From: Melanopsichium pennsylvanicum
Lineage: Eukaryota > Basidiomycota > Ustilaginomycetes > Ustilaginales
Direction: 5' to 3'
Length of the DNA stretch: 64,000 nucleotides
Assembly (NCBI GenBank): GCA_900208305.1
Contig: OAPG01000006.1
Span: forward strand, 372,001-436,000
The position numbers and the translations under genes are program-made. Under the pieces are notes generated by a model, which was not told where the DNA came from, searched no databases, and was given only the letters and a program-made list of their open reading frames with translations. Each line of letters begins with the position of its first letter. The first letter of the stretch is position 1. Below are positions 50,200 through 60,467 of the stretch, piece by piece.

Positions 50200-51773
50200 T
50201 CAAAAGTTGTAGATGGGCAACATCCGATGAAGTTGTAAAGGTTGTCTACATAAAGGACATTCGGGCTATGTGAATTCACGATATCGTGTGTGAGCAAGAG
50301 AGAAAGAGAGAAAGAGAGAGAGAGAGATCGTTTGGTAAATGGATTGATTGGTTGAAGATTGGATAAAGAAGCATAAAAAGATACCTTTGTCAGTGATACC
50401 ATTGCCAATGTGTTAGATAGGGAAGGGGGAAGGGGGGAATAGACTATATACCTTTTCGGCGAGCCAAGCATTGATGCAAGCCCAATCGAAACATGACCAC
50501 ACTCGGTGACTGTGCTCGTTCCTTTATGCGGGGAGCGTTGATCCATACACAGTGTGCATTGGAGGGTGGAATGGGCGTTGGTAGTGGCAGCAGAAGTGTT
50601 GAGTTTTGCTATCGCGATTTCGTCACTTTGCCTTTGCTTCGACGCCGAATTCTGGTGTAAAACCTCTTCGGGCAGATGTGGGTATAAAAGGTCAACTATG
50701 ATCGAGGAACGCGAATGTGAAGATGCTGAGGATTGACGTTTCGCCGGTTGTGAGGTGTGTGAAAACACATTCCTGTCAATCACCACCGTGGTTGCCGGGT
50801 CGATTCCGCCACCACGTCTTTCGTCTATTCCGTTGTTTTCTTCAGAATCATTCAACTCGGAAGAGGTATGTTTGGATACGTTTGTTGATCGTCGGTAGGA
50901 TCGCAACTCTAGCAAAAGTTTGACTGAGAGTTGAATTCCAAGCAACACTCCCAACACCTCGTAACTGGGCGGCATGTACCCAGGTCTCTTGGGAATGGTG
51001 CTGATGTATCCTACCCCAACTACCCTCTGTGCTGCACTGTAGAAGCTGCCACCCAGGTAAAACAACATCAAGTGTGCAGCAGAGAGATAGGCCAACCATC
51101 CATCCGAGCTTTGAAGTGTTTCTAATGCTGGCAGTTTTGCAGTCAAAAAGGTGACTAGGCGTCGATGCAAGCTGGTAATGGGTTTTGGAGGCAATTTGTC
51201 CAACGCCCTTGCTCGAGCGCGAGCACGTTGTTCTGCGGTATCGTAAGTTTGTTTTGAAGCGATGGCGTGACGACGCATGGCAGAGTAGAGTTTGGTGAGA
51301 GAGTATGGACCTAGGACGTGCAAGAGAAGCCAAGCAAGCCGTTTTGAACGGGTGACGATACGACGCGTTTTGAGGTCTTGAGGGATGGCATTTACGTATT
51401 CCTCACCTAGCGTCTGTCCGCCTCTACCATCACCCATGCCAGGAATGCTACTCGTGGAAAGGAGATAGTATCCAAGAGAGCCAATAAGAGAGATGGAGCT
51501 CAAGTGCGAATGTTGAACACGTGTACCGAAGAGGGAGCGGACTACATCCGATACCTGAGATGTGAACAGGTCTTTGTAGTAGGTATCTTTTTGATATGCT
51601 CGAACGATCTCTGGTTGTGCTGCGGGTGGGAAAGAGAATTGTGATTGAGGACGGTATGCAGCATTGTGGATGTATGATGGGCTGGTCTCGAGGCTGTTCC
51701 GAGGTAGTGAAGAGGAGGATGCAGATGGGTTTGCATGGTTGCTACCACTCGTTGTGGAGGTGTTGTCCGCCAT
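50200..51773 (-). CDS. PEX10: Peroxisome biogenesis RING protein Pex10, two exons, with a frameshift in the RING
   Basis: Pex10 is a peroxisomal-membrane E3 ligase that, with Pex2 and Pex12, ubiquitinates the Pex5 import receptor. Exon 1 is 50452-51773 and exon 2 is 50200-50265. The 186-nt intron 50266-50451 has donor GTATAT, a CTAAC branch match, a CT-rich tract and acceptor ACATAG. Exon 2 supplies PECPLCRQ and ends LPIYNF. The N-terminal Pex2/Pex10/Pex12 domain is present (PEIVRAYQKDTYY near residue 55). The RING starts CTLCMDQ and reaches TECGHV, then the frame breaks: near 50488-50492 one base is missing before FDWACINAWLAEK. Exon 1 is 1322 nt, one short of a multiple of three. The fifth ligand position reads Asp, not Cys. 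The start at 51773 has a good context (ACCATGG); an upstream ATG at 51884 has a poor one. Confidence 0.9.
50266..50451 (-). other. Intron of PEX10
   Basis: This 186-nt intron on the minus strand has donor GTATAT and a CTAAC element. The long CT/TTCTCT tract at 50296-50327 (GA on plus) acts as the polypyrimidine tract before TAG. Splicing joins LAEK to PECPLCRQ, the last pair of RING ligands. Confidence 0.88.
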
Positions 51774-52672
51774 GGTTGAGCTTGGTAAGGCAACAGAAAG
51801 AGAATCCCAAGCGAATGGAATGAGATCAGAGAGCGATACTTGACAGGGTTGGCTACTGTGGAGAGAGAATGGAGCAGCTTTCATACGATGGCTATCATTC
51901 TTGACCGGAAGGCGGGCTCGACTAACAACCGGCCAATTTGTTCACATTTTCGAGAGCTCTTCTATTGTCAAATCCCGGTCTAACAATTTGATCTTGAACT
52001 CAAAATTCAATCAATTAATCAGAGAAGCCCGATTTTGGCACAGATGCAGATCCACGAGCCGCGAACCGCCGGAAGAAAAAAGCCGAGTGCATTTGATAAT
52101 ATGTCGTTCCCATTTGGGTTCCTCTGAAACCAAGTTCTGAGCCGCTTCCAATGGCATTCCAGCGCTTGAACACCTTTGTATTTACTACGAGTCCTCACCA
52201 CGCTCAGATTGTGGCACACTGTGACCAACATCGAAAGATACGTGTCAAAGATTTCGTCAATGTGCTTATCTCCGATTGTACTGTATCTCCGCGGTTTGCA
52301 AAAGTCACACAAAAAGAACAAAAACAAAAGGCAAAAAGATGGTGCTTGTGCCTGCCACTTGAGGTGTGCGGATGTGAGAAAAGGGCAAGATGACGGCATC
52401 CCTGTTGGATATGTTGACAGCGGCCTCGCTAATCCCGCTCTCGGCTCTACGGGAGCGGCTGCTGAACCACACCTTGCTCTCGTTGTGTGGTCGTGTGCGC
52501 GTGTGTGCCTGGAGATCAGTGCACGGACTGCCTAATTGAAATGATATATAGTGTCCTTCTCCGTATACTTCCGAGTCAACGTTACCCTACATCCTACCCA
52601 TCTTCCAGATACTATACCGTCTGCATAGATCTACACCCGACCTTGTCCCTCTTGGAAAACTTTGTATTTGAA
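51774..52672. other. Divergent upstream region of PEX10 and the Frm2-like gene
   Basis: About 0.9 kb. A possible TATA element (GATATATAG) lies at about 52541-52549, about 125 bp before the Frm2-like ATG. Open frames here show no recognisable domain. Confidence 0.5.
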
Positions 52673-53320
52673 ATGTCTATTCCTCAAGCAGCATCCACCT
52701 TCCTCCAGGTGCTCTCGGTTCGCCGTTCCACTTACACTTTGGCCAAGACGCCTTCGATCCTCTCGGTGGATCAAATCCAAACCATTCTTTCCAAGGTTCT
52801 ACGTGCATCCCCTTCTTCGTACAACTCAAAGTCACCTCGCTTGGTGCTGCTTGTTGGAGCCGAACATGATGAATACTGGGGTAAACTTGTACCTACCGCG
52901 CTTACGAATGCTATCAAATCATCTGGAGGTGATGAGAAAGCCGTTGAAGCAGCGTTGGCAAGGGTCAACATGTTCAAACCAGCTTTTGGTACGGTTTTAT
53001 TCTTTGAGAGTCAAAACTCTGTAAAAGGTCTACAGGAAAAATTACCTCAGTATAAAGACATTTTCCCCGTTTGGTCCGAACACGCTTCCGCCATTGCTCA
53101 GAATAACACTTGGGTCGCGCTTACCAACGCTGGTTATGGTGCCAACCTTCAACATTACGGTAATTTAACTCAAGAACAGATCAAGAAAAAGTTTAGCTTG
53201 CCAAACGATTGGAATTTGAAGGCCGAACTCGTCTTCGGTGCAAAGACAGCGGAACCTAAACCAAAGGAGTACGACGAGGAAAAGGAGAATGAGGAAAGAT
53301 TGAAAATCTTTGGTGCCTAA
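52673..53320 (+). CDS. Nitroreductase-family protein, Frm2/Hbn1-like, 215 aa
   Basis: This is an FMN-dependent NAD(P)H nitroreductase fold. In yeast Frm2 and Hbn1 affect lipid signalling and oxidative-stress response and can reduce nitroaromatics. The N-terminal RRSTYTLAKTPSILSVDQI block is the family's FMN-phosphate-binding R-R/S-Y-L segment. The sequence continues with SPSSYNSKSPRLVLLVG, GTVLFFES, LPQYKDIFPVW and NLQHYG, all matching the Frm2 branch. The ATG at 52673 gives the usual length (Frm2 is 193); the frame continues upstream without family similarity. The C-terminus is a charged Lys/Glu stretch ending KIFGA. It is intronless and lies 373 bp from the COX12 stop, tail to tail. Confidence 0.87.
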   Translation: MSIPQAASTFLQVLSVRRSTYTLAKTPSILSVDQIQTILSKVLRASPSSYNSKSPRLVLLVGAEHDEYWGKLVPTALTNAIKSSGGDEKAVEAALARVNMFKPAFGTVLFFESQNSVKGLQEKLPQYKDIFPVWSEHASAIAQNNTWVALTNAGYGANLQHYGNLTQEQIKKKFSLPNDWNLKAELVFGAKTAEPKPKEYDEEKENEERLKIFGA

Positions 53321-53473
53321 ACTCTTGTAGAGCACTTAATAACAAATCTCGCTCCTTCATACTCTGCTTCTGCTTCAGGATGTTTACACACCACCACAGT
53401 TCAGAAGTGCAAATGTTATATAGCAGTAATCAATCCACACCTTGTTTCGGTCCAATCTGTGCTTCCCCTCTTC

Positions 53474-53504
<31 letters not shown>

Positions 53505-53693
53505 GCCTCTAAAACCAGCTCTTGCCTGCCAACTTTCATTCCCCTCAACAAAGGTCATGAAAATGGAATCAGGAGAGTAAACTCTTAAATAGTAGTAATA
53601 GTAGGTGTGTATTTCTTCTCGTAAACCATCAGAGAGGGTTGCGCGAGTTGAAGATTGGTGATGCGCGAGTGTTGGAGAGATGGATGTATTTTT
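53321..53693. other. Convergent spacer between the Frm2-like gene and COX12
   Basis: It contains a CA microsatellite at 53476-53504 and 3' flanking sequence. I see nothing else. Confidence 0.6.
53476..53504 (+). repeat. CA dinucleotide microsatellite
   Basis: About 14 AC/CA units without interruption. Confidence 0.95.
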
Positions 53694-54775
53694 TTAAGGT
53701 TCGAGCGAGGCAGGGAAACTGTTGTTCTCTCGCTGCTCGTCCCACTTGGCGATCTGTACAGATGAAGAGGTAGCAAGAGAAGGTAGAGGCGAGCATCATC
53801 AGTTTAAGTGCTCGTGGGGCGAATAGTGATGCGATACGGAAGACGGCGGCGAAAGGAGGACAAGGTTTCGGCTAGAATATCGACAGATTTTTCGAGTTGT
53901 AGGGCTGAAAGGAACAGGACGAAGCAGCTTATCCAAAACTGGCAAGATCACAGGTGGCTGCTAAACCAATCCGCGTTCCATCCTCACTGCAGTGGTACCA
54001 TAAGCGTTTTGGGCTATAATGTTGCGGCTGATACAATCGAATTATATTGATGCATGAGCGCCAACTGCTGGGTTTCGTGTATCGAGGAAGGAACTTCATG
54101 ACGAAGCTTCATGAAGAAGCTTTTCTTTAATAGATGTGGGCGATTGGTGTCATTACACCTTTATTCCAAATCGAGGTCGAAGGCGGTCAAATGCTCTTAC
54201 GGATGAAGGATCGAAAGTGGTGAAAGTCGGAAAGAATGCTGAGAGAAGCATGATGTGCTGATGCTGTGGGGTCAAGGATGGTGTAATTGCACGGTGGACT
54301 GCTGATCTGTGTACGAGAATCCTCTTTAGACATGTCCAATAGTATGCCGAAGCTGATACCCTCCTTTGCGGTCGGTTTGGTCCAAGGCATGGATGATAGT
54401 AGAAAGTTGGGAAGATACTCACCCACTCATTAGGGCACAAAGAGTTGTAAGCGCGGAAGAATTGCTTGCAAGGAACAAAGTCCTCACCCTTTGCGTTAAC
54501 ACATCGGAAATAGTCAACGTAACTTTCAAAACCACCACCATAACATCATCATTATCATCAGCATGAGTAATGCAAATAATCGTGCCGTTTGTCAGTTACT
54601 CGAGTTTCTTCAGCTCCAAAGACCGCTTCTAAAAGCGGAGTTGTTTGGGTATGTATGGGGGTGGAAGGAGGACGTACTTTTGCCAACAATGCTTGGTCTG
54701 GTTCTGGTTAGGGAAACGCGCGTCGAACGAGGCGGTTTGAAGGGTGAAAGACTTTTGTTCGGAAGAGTCGGACAT
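53694..54775 (-). CDS. COX12: Cytochrome c oxidase subunit VIb (Cox12), three exons, 85 aa
   Basis: Cox12 is an intermembrane-space subunit of respiratory complex IV with a CHCH (twin Cx9C/Cx10C) fold, needed for assembly and for contacts between monomers. No single frame shows it; I assembled it from exon 1 54678-54775 (32 codons plus 2 nt), exon 2 54423-54522 and exon 3 53694-53753. The junctions give [16 protein letters not shown], then [16 protein letters not shown] with [17 protein letters not shown], then IAKWDEQRE, which follow the family without gap. Four cysteines of the CHCH pairs are present (CWQ, FRC, PCK, LCP). Donors are GTACGT and GTGAGT; acceptors are GAAAG and TACAG. Intron 1 is 155 nt and intron 2 is 669 nt, the longest I find here. 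Confidence 0.95.
53754..54422 (-). other. Intron 2 of COX12, unusually long (669 nt)
   Basis: Donor GTGAGT follows CPNEW and acceptor TGTACAG precedes IAKWDEQRE. The intron is several times longer than most others in the window. Small open frames inside it show no known peptide. An intronic non-coding RNA or an alternative last exon is possible but not shown. Confidence 0.85.
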
Positions 54776-55307
54776 TGTAGATGACTAGAATGAAGAATGG
54801 ATCGATATGTGTGAAGTATAGAGGAGTAGAAGGAGTATGACACGATGTCGAAGAAGAGAGAATCTGATGACGACGACGACAACGACGACGATGATGACGA
54901 TACAGAATTCTAGAATTTATTACAAGCAGAGTGGTCACTGTTTTTGGCAAGCTTTTGTAACCGTTGATCTCGAGTTGCGTCTGCCGCCATTTTTTTAAGA
55001 AAGGCAAGCTTTGTAACGGTTCAAGTCGGAGTAACTGAGCGGATTACTCAGTCTCTCTGTCTCATTCAATCTCGCAACGTCGGCTCCGAACTAAGTTTTT
55101 TGGCGAGGCTGAGTGAATCATGTAAAGACATTTGCAGGAGTCTAACATTTTCTAGCCCCAAAATTTCTCCACTTTGGACCCTTGTTTTCTCTTTCTAGAA
55201 CTTGCTTGTTGACTTGCTATATAATGTTATCACCCGATTGAACGCCATCCACGGTACATGCAACTCAACCTCACCTATTACCTGCAGACCCTGCCAAGTT
55301 CGCAAAC
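54776..55307. other. Divergent promoter region between COX12 and PRP18
   Basis: About 530 bp. It has a GAC/GAT trinucleotide run at 54867-54901 (in the COX12 upstream or leader side). No other feature is seen. Confidence 0.6.
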
Positions 55308-56580
55308 ATGGACTTGCTCAAAGCAGAGATCGCAAACAAGCGCAAAGCGGCCGACATGGCTGGAGCAGCTTCCACCTCCCTATCCACTGCTGCTAATGCT
55401 GCAGCTCCTCTGCCGGCGCCCAACAAATACATGCGAAGACGAGACCTAGAAAAGCTTCGAGAACAACAACAACGATCTGCCTCCCCTTCCTCCTCTGCTG
55501 CTTCCTCTTCTACACCTTTGAAACGTCTCAAATCAACCATTCAGAGTGACCCAGAATCACCTCGCTTAGCTTCTCCGTCCACATTATCAGGCCTCAGTGC
55601 AGCCACGAAAGCCGCCCTCGACACTGCAGCCGGACAAGTAGAACGCGAAAAGTTCAACGTATCCAACGACGAAGCTGTACGTCGCTTAAGAGCAAAGGGA
55701 GAACCAATCAGGCTATTTGGAGAATCAGATAAAGAACGAAGGCTTCGTCTGCGAGCACTTGAGTTGATTGAGGAGAAAGGAGGCGGTGCACTTGGACACA
55801 ACGATTTTCGAAATGCCTTGCAGTCTGCCCAAAGTGCGACCGAGCTCGAGCTGCTCGATAAAAGGAATGCTGCGTGCAAGGGAAAGGCTGAACAAGCCAA
55901 GCTCCAAGGTACACATCTCAAAGCACATGCAACCAATACTACTACTGGAGATACACTAACAAATGAAAGAGGAACACCGTCAGATTGGGCAGATTCAGTC
56001 GAAGCTCAGGACGAATCAGCAGCAGCGTCGTCGTCGTCGTCCAAAATCCGCGAAGGTGTAGGCATGAATAGTCTTCTTGACCTCAATTTGATCAAGACCG
56101 ACCTTGACCGTGTGTATCCGATCATTTACTACACGCTTAAAGACCTACTTTCCGAATGGGCTACTTCGCTCGCCTCTCGACCCGACCAAGTGAAACATAC
56201 CATGCAGGGAAAACTCGCAGCTGCAACCCAAGTTCAATCATCCGACTACCTCAAACCGCTTTTCAAAAAACTTCGAAAAAGATCGCTGACACCTGACGTA
56301 CTTATGCGAATAGCAGAGATCGTACACTATATGCAAAAGAGACAGTATAGACATGCAAACGATAGTTATCTCCAACTGTCAATAGGTAACGCTCCTTGGC
56401 CTATTGGAGTTACAATGGTAGGTATTCACGAGAGAAGTGGAAGAGAAAAGATCTTTTCGAGCAATGTGGCTCATGTTCTTAATGATGAGGTTTCTAGAAA
56501 GTATATTCAGAGTTTGAAAAGGTTGATGACGTTTGCTCAAACAAAGTATCCTCCAGAGGATATCAGCATGATGATGGGTT

Positions 56581-56582
<2 letters not shown>
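55308..56582 (+). CDS. PRP18: Pre-mRNA splicing factor Prp18, 424 aa
   Basis: Prp18 acts in the second transesterification step with Slu7 and U5 snRNP. A PRP4-like/SFM motif is seen at about 110-150 (SNDEAVRRLRAKGEPIRLFGE). The Prp18 five-helix domain fills about 265-424, with the conserved loop region NAPWPIGVTMVGIHERSGREKI, which in yeast contacts Slu7 and U5. The middle (170-245) is low in complexity. Length is greater than yeast Prp18 (251) and close to animal PRPF18 (342) plus insertions, as is common in filamentous fungi. It is intronless. The ATG at 55308 is the first in frame and gives the expected MDLLKAEI start seen in PRPF18 proteins. Confidence 0.96.
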
Positions 56583-56614
<32 letters not shown>

Positions 56615-56947
56615 GAAAAAAATTCTGTTGAAAGCAGGGTTTGCATTTTCGCTCCTTCCGCACCCCCTCCGGCCCATTCCTTCTTATTTTTAACTTTTTT
56701 TTTTAACTTTTTTTTGGGAAGATCTTGGTCCACAAATCTTAAGAGTGTTATCCCCCATCCCAACCTGCTCACCACCCCGAGAATTTTTTTTTCAGCATGT
56801 CAAGCTCATGTGAGATCGCGATTTTTGTGATGTGTAGTGCGTATGTGAGTGACTGCACTGAGACAAAGAGGAAGATGACTGATGCTAATGATGATGAAGA
56901 AGGAGAAGAAGGACAACACTGCAGAATGCGACGCATCGGGATGCTTC
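56583..56947. other. Convergent spacer with AAAAG repeat
   Basis: An A-run plus (AAAAG)n repeat at 56581-56620 directly follows the PRP18 stop. Two T-runs lie at about 56697-56715. No gene. Confidence 0.65.
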
Positions 56948-58438
56948 TTATCGACCTCCAAACAGAAACGCAGGAGATTGACCTCTCCAATTGGTCTCAT
57001 TCGCCAAACCACCGAGATGTTTGGGTGGAGGCAAAGGTGATCCACCACCACCACTACCACCAGTACCTGCCGATGGTGCGACTTTCGGCGTGGATCCGCC
57101 TTGAGCTGCTGCTGCTGCTCCTGTATCTGTAGGCGTGGGTGTGGATACTGGGATTGGTGAAACGGCCTTACTTGCTGAAGCTATCTTTGCCAATCCTCCC
57201 GCTGGCTGTGCTGCATTTGAAGGTGTACCCGCCTTGCTTGCCACTTTATCACCTATTCCTGCACTGCCTACCACCCCAACTACTGAATTCACATTAGCAC
57301 CCGCACCAACCGCAACAGGCGCATCCACTTTCTTTTCATAATCTCGATCCTCACCACCATAAAATACCGTGATACTCCACGGTCTTCCACCCATACTCAG
57401 GATCTCCCTCTTACCTTTGGTCCACCTCCTCGGCTGTCTCGCTGTCCTGTCGAGTGCAATGCCTGTCTGGAACGAAGTGGGGATCTTGGCAAGCGCATGA
57501 ACAGGCGGTCCAGCACGCGAAGAAGGTAGAGGTGGATATCTGAAACCAGGGTTCTTGGCGGTGCCTGCTTTGGCGCTAAGGTCCCCTGTGAAAGTATGAC
57601 CGCCGGGTCCGCTGACGATCTTGATGGGTGCGGCCGAACTAGATGAGGTGCCAGGGATGGATCTGGAGGGTGCAGGTGGAAGCGAGGATTTCCTACTCTC
57701 GCCTCCGGAAGCGGCAGCACCACCAGCAGCAGTAGTAGCAAGAATGGAGCTAGATTTGGATTTTGGCAATGCTGAAGAGGAGGGTGTGGGTGTACGTTCG
57801 ATCGTGACCGAAGCCGCAGTTATGGGAGGAGTAAAGCGTGCGTTGGCTGTGTTTCCAAACGTAACAGGTGTCGTTTCTGCTGGAGGAAGCTCATACACGG
57901 GCTTCTGACCTTTGGTCAAACCCTTTCTCCAGCCTCGACCAGGACCAGCTGCACCGCGAGCCTTGGCAGTCTTTCTTCTCTTGGCCGCAGGTAATGCGTC
58001 GAGCTCTTCCACCGACATGGCCTGCGCTTTCGCCATTCGTACCGACGAGGCACGCTTCACAGTGTTTGCTCCAGGATGCGGGCTAGCGGAACCATCGATG
58101 GAGGGAGAGGCAGATGAACTGGCACCGCTTTTGGACGAACGCGGCTTGAGGGTGATGCTCCGACGCTTGGGAGTGGAGGAAGAAGCTTTGGTGTCATCGC
58201 CTTCGTCGTCGAGCTCATCCAGTTCGTCTAGTTCGTCCGCCTCTTGGTCTTGATCGTCGTCATCATCAAGCTCTTGGTCGTCGAACCCATTGCTGACATC
58301 GGGAATAGTCCCCTCGCGAAGAGGTGGACCTGCTTCGTCATCTGAATAGTCGGGTGCACTTCTGAGAGGGTTGGCGAGTGGTGAGGAGGTGTCGCGTGGC
58401 GCAGAGGAGAGAGGGACTCTCAATTTGACTTTAACCAT
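56948..58438 (-). CDS. Probable INO80 complex subunit (Ies4-like), 496 aa
   Basis: Ies4 is a small subunit of the INO80 chromatin remodeller, phosphorylated in the checkpoint response. The match rests on two short blocks: GRGWRKGLTKGQKP (about 175-190) and, in the second half, a segment with GIALDRTARQPRRWTKGKREI followed by MGGRPWSITVFYGG. The latter resembles the Ies4 pattern of LDRxGxPxRKW, a basic stretch, then S-x-G-x-x-W. The rest is disordered: an acidic tract (DDDDDQDQEADELDELDELD, about 58-77), Ser/Pro-rich linkers and a Gly/Ala-rich tail. Yeast Ies4 is only 116 residues, so length does not help. The start is ATG 58438 (MVKVKLRV); the frame upstream reaches only a TTG. If not Ies4, it is an unassigned nuclear protein. 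Confidence 0.6.
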   Translation of the reverse strand: MVKVKLRVPLSSAPRDTSSPLANPLRSAPDYSDDEAGPPLREGTIPDVSNGFDDQELDDDDDQDQEADELDELDELDDEGDDTKASSSTPKRRSITLKPRSSKSGASSSASPSIDGSASPHPGANTVKRASSVRMAKAQAMSVEELDALPAAKRRKTAKARGAAGPGRGWRKGLTKGQKPVYELPPAETTPVTFGNTANARFTPPITAASVTIERTPTPSSSALPKSKSSSILATTAAGGAAASGGESRKSSLPPAPSRSIPGTSSSSAAPIKIVSGPGGHTFTGDLSAKAGTAKNPGFRYPPLPSSRAGPPVHALAKIPTSFQTGIALDRTARQPRRWTKGKREILSMGGRPWSITVFYGGEDRDYEKKVDAPVAVGAGANVNSVVGVVGSAGIGDKVASKAGTPSNAAQPAGGLAKIASASKAVSPIPVSTPTPTDTGAAAAAQGGSTPKVAPSAGTGGSGGGGSPLPPPKHLGGLANETNWRGQSPAFLFGGR

Positions 58439-59424
58439 GTTGGATGAGCTACGCAGGGAGCTGCTATGTTGGTCGACTGATCCAAGTGCAATCGTCAAAG
58501 GAAGAAGGACGATAGGCGCGTGAGGTAAGGAGCTGCTTGACGTGCGATTGATCTTTCTTCCAAGACTTGACAGTGTTGAGATCTTGAATGTTGGAGGGTG
58601 CGATGATGATGATTTGACGCTCCAGAGAATCGTGGTTTGGTTTTTGTTGGCGACGTGATTTGTGAGGAATGATGATTAGAACGACACCTGCACCGACCTC
58701 TTGAAATTCGCGATGTCTGAATGCTCAGCAATTGTGTTGCCCATGTGATGCGATGCGATAGGGAGCGGATGCTTTAGGATTGGGCGGAAAAGCTGAAGTT
58801 GCATGCCATCCTACTAAATTTTACTGTATACTGACTGCCTAATACTGTTCTGTAGTCTATCGGCTGTGCATCGGCCAAAGGTGAGGTGCAACACGCTGAT
58901 ATTTTTCAAGTTTTGGCTTTGCGCGTGTACACCCTCACCCTCTTTTGAATATGCTTCTCAATAAGCTCCCTGCCGTTGTGCTAGTAGCTCAGGTTTCAAA
59001 ACCTTTCTTATACGCAAGGTAACAAGCTCGATCGCAACTCGATCAGCTGGTCCCCCTGGTCAGGTTGCTTGACGGTCATTCACGACAGAACCGCTGCATC
59101 TCGCCCAGTTTGGTTCAATCTGACCTTGCTCAACATGTCACCATTGCCTGCGCTTGTGATTAGCCCCATCGGTCTATTCTGAAGATAAGTCGCAAGACCA
59201 TGTCTACTGCTACAGTATGTCGGAGTAAAACGTCGATTCTCTCTTCGGTCTGGTTGAGTCTAGCCGAACGACTGCATGCTGTCTCTTCGCTGCACTCACT
59301 CTTGTACAAGCGTCTCAGTTGAGCCTATGCGATGGGTTGGATCAGAGTACAAGGTTGTCAAGTATCAAATGCGGATGCGAAAGGGTATATATGACGGGAT
59401 TGGATGCCACAATCAGGTGGCTGG
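58439..59424. other. Intergenic region between the Ies4-like gene and DIM1
   Basis: About 1 kb, holding the Ies4-like gene's upstream region and the DIM1 3' flank. No conserved peptide, repeat or RNA gene is seen. Confidence 0.55.
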
Positions 59425-60074
59425 CTAGTAATGTTGTCTTGTCGAGTAGTCTGTTGACAAAAAGTACACAACATGAGAGTGTCAGTATCCCTATCGATCC
59501 AGTCTGTTTCGAGCACATAAGACCCTTGAGTTGAGGCAGCAGCGAGATGTAAAGTACTAACCTTTGGGACTAATGACTAAACCTCTACCTTTGCTTGCTC
59601 CTCTGTAAACCACCTCGACAATATCGATCAGCTCTTGACGGTCCGTTATCGCCCAATTACTACCATCACGTACGTCGCAAAAGAAAGAGCCCTATTGGTC
59701 AGCACAGTGGTTCCTCTTCTCTTGAATCTGATGCTGCATTTGTGCTATAGATGCACGAGTTGCACTTACATCTTGTTATTGTTTCCGGTGCCCAGATCAA
59801 TCATGATGTGCTTGTTACGATAAAAGAACATGGTCGAACATGCATCGTACAGCTCGTACATCTTATTGAAATCCGGTACTTGCGTAATATCTACCAGGTA
59901 GATGACGGCAAAGTTCTGTACAGCAATTGAGATCTTGTACAGTGTTTCGTCCATTTCCATACAAGCCGGATCCGTATCGTGGCCAAAGCGGATGATGACC
60001 ACGCGATCTTCTTCCGACAGAATCGCCTGGTCCACATGCCATCCCGTGGGAAGATGGGGTAGGAAGTACGACAT
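59425..60074 (-). CDS. DIB1: U5 snRNP thioredoxin-like protein Dim1 (Dib1 / TXNL4A), three exons, 142 aa
   Basis: Dim1/Dib1 is a thioredoxin-fold subunit of the U4/U6.U5 tri-snRNP, needed before spliceosome activation. Exons (minus): 59770-60074, 59562-59659 and 59425-59450. Introns: 110 nt (GTAAGT ... GGTAG, phase 2) and 111 nt (GTTAGT ... CAG, phase 1). Spliced, the protein is 142 residues, exactly the family length. It runs MSYFLPHLPTGWHVDQAI, then FGHDTDPACMEMDE, GTGNNNK joined to INWAITDRQE, and ends DYSTRQHY. The last exon is only 26 nt and carries the stop codon. The sequence is very conserved and no residue is out of place. It precedes LUC7's 3' end by 393 bp on the same strand. Confidence 0.97.
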
Positions 60075-60467
60075 CGTGACAGCGATTCGGCTCGAAATGG
60101 AGAATCCTACGACAAGACAAAGCAAAGATATGGAAGAGCAGGCCAACAACAGAGATGGTTTATGTGGGAAGGTCGAGGAATCTTGAACCAAATGTGGAGC
60201 AGCAGCGAGGCTAAGCTTCGGGATACGGAAAAATGGCAGCATCGTGATTGCGCGTCCGTCTCCGTTTCTGTTGTTGACTGCTGCTGTGAACTCAGATACA
60301 TACCTCATTCAGCTCATTCTGTTTAGTAGATGCAATACGCCATCCGATTTGATTGCGTTTCGGAAACTAAAAGTACAGATAGATTATGAGAAAGATGTTG
60401 TCAGGAAACTCAGAGGCAGCCGGAACCGGATGCTGCCACCCTAAAACATACGAAAGCATACTGCAGA
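60075..60467. other. Spacer between DIM1 start and LUC7 stop
   Basis: 393 bp that must hold the DIM1 promoter and the LUC7 3' end, both genes being on minus. No distinct element is seen. Confidence 0.6.
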
